Assembly: GCA_900544345.1 (NCBI GenBank)
Contig: UQUR01000002.1
Coordinates: 1 to 64,000 of the forward strand
Direction: 5' to 3'
Origin: an uncultured Sutterella sp.
Lineage (GTDB): Bacteria; Pseudomonadota; Gammaproteobacteria; Burkholderiales; Burkholderiaceae_F
DNA length: 64,000 bases
Shown here: positions 57,958 through 64,000 of the stretch, piece by piece
Layout: each line of letters begins with the position of its first letter
How positions within the stretch are numbered: the stretch's first letter is position 1
Notes under the pieces: generated by a model
Told to the model about the DNA's origin: nothing
Database searches by the model: none
What the model saw: only the letters and a program-made list of their open reading frames with translations
Made by a program: the position numbers and the translations under genes

Positions 57958-59877
57958 TTAACCGATTGAATGATTTTTCCACTGGCGCCTGAGATGTCTT
58001 GAGGGCGCCAATGTTTTAAGCAGCCGAGCTTCGGCTGGCATCGGTCCTCCGAGCATCATGCTTGTCAGCATTTCTGAGCAAAGTGTTGCCATTGACAATC
58101 CCCTCGAACCCCAACCACAGAAAACCCAAAGCCCATCAACCTCTGCGAACCCTTTTTTCTCTAAAAGCCTCGGATCTTTTTGAAGTGCATTAATGAGCGC
58201 CGTTTCATCAACGGCAGGACCGACGATTGGCAATCTACCAGGACCGGCAGCTCTTAAACCACAATAAGCGCCGGTTACAACAACATCAAGAGGTTTTTCT
58301 AGTAAAGAGTCTAACTTTTGCAGATTCGCTAAATGAGCAGATTCTTCAGTCCAAGGACCATTTCGTTTTAATTCGTAAGTGGCTCCTACGGCACAATAGC
58401 CATCGGGTAAATGCGCAATATAGCCTTCGCCGCTTACCGGGCACTTCAAGTCTGTTAAATCCGTGTCACGCAAAAGTGTGATACGGCCGGGCAAGCTCTC
58501 CAGACCCAAAAATGAAGACTTTAAAAGTCGAGCTGAATCCAAAGAGGCACAAACTACCACATCTGAAGCTTCATCAATGACTTCACCAAACGCACCGATT
58601 AATTGCCATAAATCCCCTTTTTTCGCTAAAGAAGAAACCGTCGTATTACCTCGATAGCTGATACCGGAAGCCTTGATTAACGCTCGGCAAAAAGCTCCTG
58701 CCCGAACCATGCCAGCTGACGAGAAAAACCATCCTCCTCGCTTAAGGGAAAGACCACTGACCTCTAAAGCTTCTTTTTGATTTATCAGTCTGCCGTAATC
58801 AGTCGGTAGCCTAAACGGTAAATCCTGAGCTCGAGCTTGAACCCAACCCCTATAAATTTCTTCACTATGGGCCATCTGAAGACAGCCTGACTGATGAAAA
58901 AGACATTCATCCGATTGTGTTTCCAGATCTTTTAATCGACTCAGTGTCAATAGGAACCCTTCTCGTGAGAGCACGGCTAAGGGGCTGTCATCGCAGGTGA
59001 AGTGTGGATGTAGAATGCCCCAAGAAAGAGCACTTGCAGCCGAGCCAGGCACAACCCCTTCATCAATAACTCGTACTTTAACGCCTTGTTTTGAGAGGCT
59101 ATAGGCCATATTGGCACCAGCCAATCCCGCGCCGATAATAATGACCTCCCGGACAGGACGTATGAAATGTTTTGAACGACGCGCGCGCATCTCTCCGAAA
59201 AGGCGTTCTCTTTTTTTCCCAAAACCCTCTTTTTTCTGTAGTGCAAAACCCGCTCTTTCCAAAGCCCTTCTCACCGAACCACTTGTGCACCAAGTGGTTA
59301 CCGTTGCACCTTCTTTTGCATAGCGGGACAAATTCCTCAAAAGTTCTGGATCCCACATTCTGGGATTTTTGCTTGGCGCAAACCCGTCTAAATACAATGC
59401 GTCATAACTTAATTGAAGTGTTTTCGAAAGAATTAATGAGTCTCCGAAAATTAGAATCAGTCGTACTTTCCCGCCATCGAATTCAAGGGTATGGTAGCCA
59501 GGAATACAAAAAGGCCACTTTTGAGCTAATTCACTTGCTTCAGAAGTCAGCTCCGGAGCACAAAATTTTTTAATATCTTCTGCACTGACCGGAAAGCATT
59601 CCAAACTGACATAATCCAATCGCTCGCTTCGCTCAGGATCTTCACGCCAAGCTTTTAAAGTCGCTAAAAAATTCGTACCTAAGCCGAATCCATTTTCTAG
59701 AATCGTAAATGATTTCTTATAAGCCCATTGTTGAGCAATGTCTCCGCCAGATAAAAATACCGCACAAGCCTGTCCGTAAGCACCGCTTCGGGTTGCGTAA
59801 ATATCTCCAAATTCGGGTGAGAAGGCTTTCCCATCGTTGAGTTCTACAAGGGCAGGTTTAACTTTGAGCTGACACAT
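57958..59877 (-). CDS. mnmC: tRNA mnm5s2U biosynthesis bifunctional protein MnmC
   Basis: 639 residues. N-terminal methyltransferase (MnmC2): NGFGLGTNFLATLKAWRED and ALYLDGFAPSKNPRMWDPELLRNLSRYAKEGATVTTWC. C-terminal FAD oxidoreductase (MnmC1): VIIIGAGLAGANMAYSLSKQGVKVRVID and ending with VFCGWGSRGLSMATLCSEML. It turns cmnm5(s2)U34 of tRNA into mnm5(s2)U34 in two steps. It converges on yecA with 3 bases between. Confidence 0.95.
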   Translation of the reverse strand: MCQLKVKPALVELNDGKAFSPEFGDIYATRSGAYGQACAVFLSGGDIAQQWAYKKSFTILENGFGLGTNFLATLKAWREDPERSERLDYVSLECFPVSAEDIKKFCAPELTSEASELAQKWPFCIPGYHTLEFDGGKVRLILIFGDSLILSKTLQLSYDALYLDGFAPSKNPRMWDPELLRNLSRYAKEGATVTTWCTSGSVRRALERAGFALQKKEGFGKKRERLFGEMRARRSKHFIRPVREVIIIGAGLAGANMAYSLSKQGVKVRVIDEGVVPGSAASALSWGILHPHFTCDDSPLAVLSREGFLLTLSRLKDLETQSDECLFHQSGCLQMAHSEEIYRGWVQARAQDLPFRLPTDYGRLINQKEALEVSGLSLKRGGWFFSSAGMVRAGAFCRALIKASGISYRGNTTVSSLAKKGDLWQLIGAFGEVIDEASDVVVCASLDSARLLKSSFLGLESLPGRITLLRDTDLTDLKCPVSGEGYIAHLPDGYCAVGATYELKRNGPWTEESAHLANLQKLDSLLEKPLDVVVTGAYCGLRAAGPGRLPIVGPAVDETALINALQKDPRLLEKKGFAEVDGLWVFCGWGSRGLSMATLCSEMLTSMMLGGPMPAEARLLKTLAPSRHLRRQWKNHSIG

Positions 59878-60121
59878 GAAAATAGCAATTTGGAGTTGTC
59901 GCTTAATTTGATACAGGGCTTATTGTAACGAAACCACTTTAACGATAATGCTACTTTCTCCTGTTAATCAATGGAAGTTAAATAATAATTATTTTATATT
60001 TGTCTTTTATTTAATTGTTTTATATATATTTTTTGTAAACTAATGAGTACCAAGAACGGAGAACTCATTGATGGAAAAGTTTTCTAGAAAATAGACTTTC
60101 GATTTATTTTGGCTATATGTA

Positions 60122-60262
60122 TTAGAAATTAATACGCCAATTAGCGCTGACACCGTGAGAGGTGATGTCACCACCAAACGCTTCGGTGTAGGACAGGCCA
60201 AATGTCGTATCCTTCGTGAGCTTAGCTTCAACGTCTAAACCAACCGTTGCTATGTTGTCGAG
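60122..60262 (-). pseudogene. C-terminal end of an autotransporter beta-barrel
   Basis: On the minus strand the frame ending at 60122 reads NIATVGLDVEAKLTKDTTF, then GLSYTEAF and stops after ANWRINF, that is, the last two or three beta strands and the terminal Phe typical of autotransporter outer-membrane domains. Upstream the frame meets a stop (TGA 60266-60268) and intron sequence, so the rest of the gene is gone. A hairpin (AATGAGT 60042-60048 with ACTCATT 60063-60069) after it may be its old terminator. Confidence 0.7.
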
Positions 60263-60562
60263 TTTTCACCTTGAGGTGTCGGTAGCCTAGCGGCAACTTG
60301 ATAGGCCTCTCCGGGTACGAGTCAATGCTTTCACACTTATACCTGTCAGATATACATACTGAGTTCCGTACGTGTATTTGCGCTTTGGAGCTGCTCTCCC
60401 TGCCCACCCAATATGCCTCCATTCATTAGGCCAGTGTTTTGCTATCTGCTTCTTTCTTACCTCTTATTAACAAGACGCACTGACCGCGTCTCTATTTCTT
60501 ACCTCACGTCAGTCGAAACAGTGGACTTGCACCACCAGCAGTGCGCCCTAGCGGGCGCACAC
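60263..60562 (-). mobile_element. 5' part of a group II intron (truncated)
   Basis: Read on the minus strand it starts GTGTGCGCCCGCTAGGGCGC, matching the GUGYG start and first hairpin of bacterial group II introns. GGTGCAAGTCC and, later, GTACCCGGAGAGGCCTATC resemble conserved domain I-III segments of IIC-type introns. It begins right after the T run of the ettA terminator, the known insertion preference of group IIC introns. Domain IV with the maturase gene and domains V-VI are missing; the fragment ends at the autotransporter remnant. The class and left border (about 60,262) are inferred. Confidence 0.65.
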
Positions 60563-60564
60563 TA

Positions 60565-60592
60565 AAAACGGCACTTTTTTGAGGTGCCGTTT
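60565..60592 (-). terminator. Terminator of ettA
   Basis: On the minus strand AAACGGCAC pairs with GTGCCGTTT and is followed by TT; the intron fragment starts directly after it. Confidence 0.88.
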
Positions 60593-60598
60593 AATCAG

Positions 60599-62263
60599 TT
60601 AATGCTTCAATGGTTTAAAGCGAAGACGGTGAGGTCTTGCTGCTTCTTCACCTAAACGCTTGCGTTTATCGGCTTCATACTCAGTGTAGTTACCATCGAA
60701 AAACACTACTTTAGAATCACCTTCAAAAGCAAGAATATGCGTTGCAATACGGTCGAGGAACCAACGGTCATGCGAGGTCACCATGGCGCAACCAGCAAAC
60801 TCCAGCAAAGCATCTTCAAGCGCACGAAGCGTTTCAACGTCTAAATCGTTTGAAGGTTCGTCAAGAAGCAATACGTTGCCGCCCGCCAAAAGAGTTTTTG
60901 CCAAATGCAAACGCCCTCTTTCACCGCCAGATAATGCACCCACTAACTTTTGTTGGTCTCCACCCTTAAAGTTAAAGCGGCCGAGGTAAGCTCGGGAAGG
61001 CATTTGGAACTTGCCAACCTGCAAGATATCCTGTCCATCGCTTACTGCTTCCCAAGCGGTCTTATCGTTTGGCAACGAATCACGCATTTGATCTACTGCA
61101 CTGATTTTCACGGTTTGGCCGATCTCGATTTCTCCACTATCAGGCTTTTCTTTACCCAGAATCATCTTAAAGAGAGTGGACTTACCAGCACCGTTCGGAC
61201 CAATTACACCCACAATAGCTCCGGGCGGAATTTTGAAACTTAAATCATCAATTAAGAGTCGATCACCAAAACCTTTGCTGACGTGCTTGAATTCAATCAC
61301 GTTATTGCCCAAACGTTCTGCAACAGGAATGAAAATTTCATTGGTTTCGTTACGAGCCTGATACTCGTAGCTACTCATTTCTTCAAAGCGAGCTAAACGA
61401 GCTTTACTCTTTGCTTGACGACCCTTGGCATTTTGTCGCACCCATTCAAGCTCGTGCTTAATCGCCTTCATGCGAGCGTCTTCCTGACGCTTTTCAATTT
61501 CAAGACGCTTTTCTTTTTGATCAAGCCACGAGGAGTAATTGCCTTTCCAGGGAATGCCTTCACCACGGTCTAATTCCAAAATCCATTCAGCAGCGTTATC
61601 TAAGAAGTAGCGATCATGGGTCACAGCCACAACGGTTCCAGGGAAACGATGCAGGAATTGCTCAAGCCACTCCACGCTTTCTGCGTCCAAGTGGTTCGTA
61701 GGTTCATCTAGAAGCAACATATCGGGCTGAGACAAGAGCAAACGGCAAAGGGCCACACGACGCTTTTCACCGCCAGAAAGATGCTCGATTTTGGCCTCCC
61801 ACGGAGGTAGCCGTAAAGCGTCGGCAGCGATTTCCATCTGTGTTTCTACATTGGTACCCGCTGCATTAATAATGGCTTCAAGTTTTGCCTGTTCAGCGGC
61901 AAGTGCGTCAAAGTCAGCATCAGGTTCAGCATAGGCGGCATAAACTTCATCAAGTCGCTTTTGGGCATTAATCACCTCACCCAAACCTTCTTCAACCGCC
62001 TGTCGCACAGTGTGATTTGGATCAAGCTGAGGTTCTTGTGGCAAGTAACCGATTTTGATCCCCGGCATCGGCAGCGCTTCACCTTCGATATCGGTATCAA
62101 CGCCTGCCATAATTTTTAATAAGGTTGATTTTCCTGCACCGTTTAAGCCCAAAACACCGATTTTGGCGCCTGGGAAAAAGGACAGGGAAATATCTTTCAA
62201 AATCTGACGCTTCGGCGGAACGATCTTGCCGACGCGGTTCATCGTAAATACGTACTGTGCCAT
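60599..62263 (-). CDS. ettA: Energy-dependent translational throttle protein EttA (ABC-F)
   Basis: 554 residues, two ABC domains without membrane parts. Walker A GLNGAGKSTLLKIM and GPNGAGKSTLFKMI, signatures LSGGEKRRVAL and LSGGERGRLHLA, Walker B with DEPTNHLD and DEPSNDLD. The linker between domains (RLEIEKRQEDARMKAIKHELEWVRQNAKGRQAKSKAR) and the start MAQYVFTMNRVGKIVPPKR are EttA-specific. It binds the ribosomal E site and slows initiation when ATP is low. Confidence 0.97.
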   Translation of the reverse strand: MAQYVFTMNRVGKIVPPKRQILKDISLSFFPGAKIGVLGLNGAGKSTLLKIMAGVDTDIEGEALPMPGIKIGYLPQEPQLDPNHTVRQAVEEGLGEVINAQKRLDEVYAAYAEPDADFDALAAEQAKLEAIINAAGTNVETQMEIAADALRLPPWEAKIEHLSGGEKRRVALCRLLLSQPDMLLLDEPTNHLDAESVEWLEQFLHRFPGTVVAVTHDRYFLDNAAEWILELDRGEGIPWKGNYSSWLDQKEKRLEIEKRQEDARMKAIKHELEWVRQNAKGRQAKSKARLARFEEMSSYEYQARNETNEIFIPVAERLGNNVIEFKHVSKGFGDRLLIDDLSFKIPPGAIVGVIGPNGAGKSTLFKMILGKEKPDSGEIEIGQTVKISAVDQMRDSLPNDKTAWEAVSDGQDILQVGKFQMPSRAYLGRFNFKGGDQQKLVGALSGGERGRLHLAKTLLAGGNVLLLDEPSNDLDVETLRALEDALLEFAGCAMVTSHDRWFLDRIATHILAFEGDSKVVFFDGNYTEYEADKRKRLGEEAARPHRLRFKPLKH

Positions 62264-62290
62264 AACGGTACCGATACCTTCTAAAAGTTG

Positions 62291-62320
62291 AAAATAGGCA
62301 GCCCGAAAAAAGGTTGCCTA
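62291..62320 (-). terminator. Terminator after the kinase-like gene
   Basis: On the minus strand TAGGCAaCC pairs with GGgcTGCCTA (core 62295-62300 with 62315-62320), then TTTTC. Confidence 0.75.
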
Positions 62321-62327
62321 CAAAAAA

Positions 62328-63005
62328 TTAATAAGAACGTTTCTTTTTGGCGTGGCGGCGTTTCCTTTTGCCAAAATAACCTTCAAAGACCCACTTTCTT
62401 CGCCAGTGAAGCGCTTCTTCATAAAGCGCCTCTCGCTCAGCCCCCATAGTCTGAGGCTGCCACTGCTTCCACTTTTTGTAGACGCCGCTCATATCTACGA
62501 GCTCAATAATCCGACGCCAAGAAGCAGGCATCCAACCTGTGGTTAGCGCTGCCTGAAAATCAATTAAAAGCGGAGCACCTTCAGGCGAAACCAACCAATT
62601 GCCAGTACCGCGAGTGTCAAGATGCACCACCCCTTTGTCATGCACGCGCTGCATGAGTGACTCCATCTGTATTAAAAATTCTTCTGTAACCTCAGACGGA
62701 TCTTTTTTACCCAAAGGAGTGCCTGGCAAAAATGCGATAGCAATAGCGTGACGGTCAATAACAAATGAGTCGCTGGCGACCCCTTCTACCCCCTCTAATT
62801 TCTGGAGGATTTTAAATTCATGACCTAAAAGAAAAGGTGCTAAAAAGGTTCTCACCCACCAATTCCGAGGGGAGAAGTCTTTGACAGTCCACTCACGACC
62901 TTGCCAGGTCACACAGGTCACACGAGCGTTCGCCGCACGTCCGTCACGCAAAAGGCGTGTCGGCAATTCGGCCATTTCTTTGCGGCTAAATCCTTGCATC
63001 GTCAT
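62328..63005 (-). CDS. RIO/Kdo-kinase-like protein, function unknown
   Basis: 225 residues. A small protein-kinase-like fold is indicated by WTVKDFSPR (ATP-lysine region), HLDTRGTGNWLV (catalytic loop H-x-D-x-R-x-x-N) and LIDFQAAL (metal Asp in place of DFG). Such short kinases include RIO kinases and LPS heptose/Kdo kinases (WaaP, KdkA). The hydrophobic WWVRTFLAPFLLGHEFKIL segment and a very basic C-terminus (KRKRRHAKKKR) point to the membrane surface, so an LPS or lipid-linked acceptor is plausible but unproven. It is 17 bases after the next upstream gene. Confidence 0.65.
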   Translation of the reverse strand: MTMQGFSRKEMAELPTRLLRDGRAANARVTCVTWQGREWTVKDFSPRNWWVRTFLAPFLLGHEFKILQKLEGVEGVASDSFVIDRHAIAIAFLPGTPLGKKDPSEVTEEFLIQMESLMQRVHDKGVVHLDTRGTGNWLVSPEGAPLLIDFQAALTTGWMPASWRRIIELVDMSGVYKKWKQWQPQTMGAEREALYEEALHWRRKWVFEGYFGKRKRRHAKKKRSY

Positions 63006-63022
63006 GCAAAATCAACGCGTTA

Positions 63023-63400
63023 TTAAGGCATTTGAATTTTACTGGCAGCAGCGGCAAAACCGGCATCGCCCGGGGTGACGATCTTGCTGGCGGCTTCTCG
63101 ACGCATCTGCTCAAGTTTTGCAATGGTTTCTTGAACACCGTTCTTGGCTGCCTCACCGTATCCCTTCACGGCCTCTTCTAGGTTTGCCGCCTTGATTTCA
63201 AACGAAATCGGCAAAGCACCCATTTGAGTCATGATCTGTGTTTCACCCATATAAACCACTTCACGGGTCATATCTCGCACCCCTTCAAGGGTAATCGGAG
63301 TTAATACACGAATCGTCCCAATTTTACGATCTGTGATCACTTCTTCGCGAACCAGGGCGTTGACATCCATTTCCACTTTCATTTGCTCGAGATCGGGCAT
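63023..63400 (-). CDS. Conserved-looking hypothetical protein of 125 residues
   Basis: No family recognised. No signal peptide or membrane segment. N-terminal half is rich in Val/Thr/Glu beta-type sequence (RKIGTIRVLTPITLEGVRD); the C-terminal half is helical and charged (EEAVKGYGEAAKNGVQETI). Preceded by AAAAAGGA and directly upstream of the kinase-like gene on the same strand, so probably its operon partner; uspA lies before it beyond a terminator. Length, codon use and operon position support a real gene. It should be cytoplasmic. Confidence 0.7.
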   Translation of the reverse strand: MPDLEQMKVEMDVNALVREEVITDRKIGTIRVLTPITLEGVRDMTREVVYMGETQIMTQMGALPISFEIKAANLEEAVKGYGEAAKNGVQETIAKLEQMRREAASKIVTPGDAGFAAAASKIQMP

Positions 63401-63422
63401 TTTTAATCCTTTTTAAAAGCAA

Positions 63423-63462
63423 ACCCCGTGTCACCTGTTATCAACAGGTGATGCACGAGGTT
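63423..63462 (-). terminator. Terminator of uspA
   Basis: CACCTGTT (63432-63439) and AACAGGTG (63443-63450), extended by outer GTG/CAC pairs; on the minus strand GGGGTTTGCTTTT follows. Confidence 0.8.
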
Positions 63463-63516
63463 ATTTCACCAGAAATAACGGTACCTAATTGTACCGATTT
63501 TGTCTGATTTATCTGA

Positions 63517-63951
63517 TTAACGGTACACCATCACCGGCACTTTAGTGTGAGTGAGCACTTTCTGGGTTTCGCTTCCCAAAAGCACAGCCGCCAAGCCTTT
63601 TCGACCATGGCTAGCCATGAAAATTAGGTCGCAACCCAATTCGTCACAAACATCCATAATTGCTTCAGATGGTGAAAAGCTCTTCTTGGAACAAATAGTC
63701 GCCTTGACACCTAATTTGTCAAAATACTCGCGAGCTTTCTCCAAGCGTTCCTTAGCTTGATCTTTAACGCGCTGATCATATTGCTCGATACTTTCAGGGC
63801 GATATTCACTCAAATTTGTATAAGAGTAAGGCTCAATCACCGTCAAGACATAGACTTCAGCTCCAAGCTTCTGAGCAAAAGAAGCGGCGCCCGCTACAGC
63901 CATGTACGACAGCTCACTACCATCAATCGGAACAAGAATCTTTTTATACAT
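63517..63951 (-). CDS. Universal stress protein UspA family
   Basis: 144 residues from the ATG at 63951 (YKKILVPIDGSELSYMAV); an in-frame start at 63978 is not family-like. Second half holds DLIFMASHGRKGLAAVLLGSETQKVLTHTKVPVMVYR, with the ATP-binding G-x2-G-x9-G-[ST] pattern (family form), so it belongs to the ATP-binding group. Induced by starvation or stress in relatives. Single gene with its own terminator. Confidence 0.93.
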   Translation of the reverse strand: MYKKILVPIDGSELSYMAVAGAASFAQKLGAEVYVLTVIEPYSYTNLSEYRPESIEQYDQRVKDQAKERLEKAREYFDKLGVKATICSKKSFSPSEAIMDVCDELGCDLIFMASHGRKGLAAVLLGSETQKVLTHTKVPVMVYR

Positions 63952-64000
63952 ACAGTCTCCAGGTACATCCAGGTGCACTTTTCTACTCTCAGTGTAGGCG

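Noticed and set aside
60040..60422. Two minus-strand open frames of 63 and 64 codons
   Set aside because: They are out of frame with the autotransporter remnant or lie inside the intron-like RNA sequence; no protein resemblance.
1..64000. CRISPR arrays, tRNA or rRNA genes
   Set aside because: No regularly spaced repeats, tRNA T-loop patterns or rRNA sequence noticed on either strand when reading through.

Overview
The window comes from a low-to-mid GC betaproteobacterium. The best guess is Burkholderiales, family Sutterellaceae (the Sutterella/Parasutterella/Turicimonas group). Support is gene order and gene content: trxA-rho-rpmE, xseB-ispA-dxs, fur divergent from bamE, a zapB-like gene before zapA, a BPSS1780-type membrane protein near polA, and FNR, HemN and a Dcu-type dicarboxylate carrier that point to life at low oxygen. 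The genus is inferred; no 16S rRNA gene is present. No tRNA, rRNA or CRISPR array was seen.

Left part (1-9 kb). It opens with the 3' end of an IscB-like RNA-guided nuclease gene that overlaps a sensor kinase by 4 bases. A decayed GIY-YIG nuclease fragment and the 4.5S SRP RNA gene (minus strand) follow. Next is a catabolic-looking cassette: a Dcu C4-dicarboxylate transporter, an argininosuccinate-lyase-like enzyme with altered active-site motifs, and a LysR regulator. A FabK/nitronate-monooxygenase-like flavoprotein is divergent from a first, sequence-variant FabI.

Middle (9-29 kb). Thioredoxin, Rho, an MFS exporter, Dps with a Fur-like box, and L31 with a structured leader come first. They are followed by a membrane glycosyltransferase, a MATE pump, MiaA/MutL, DedA, a cysteine desulfidase, Pgk and the isoprenoid operon xseB-ispA-dxs. 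In this operon Dxs is fused in frame to MurB, making one 955-residue protein. This is the most striking gene of the window.

Histidine block (29-36.6 kb). A compact hisGDCBHAFI operon has HisNB and HisIE fusions, a leader peptide with three His codons and a classical attenuator. This layout is typical of gammaproteobacteria and suggests transfer.

Right part (36.8-64 kb). It holds a DMT transporter, a candidate small RNA, a META lipoprotein, PolA with lost proofreading residues, AlaS, MetC, and divergent hemN/fnr with two FNR-type boxes. Then come MltD, a second canonical FabI, NadK, RecN, Fur (TTG start), BamE, ZapA, YecA, MnmC, EttA, a RIO/Kdo-kinase-like protein and UspA. Between mnmC and ettA lies a scar: the 5' part of a group II intron sitting just after the ettA terminator, joined to the last codons of an autotransporter beta-barrel.
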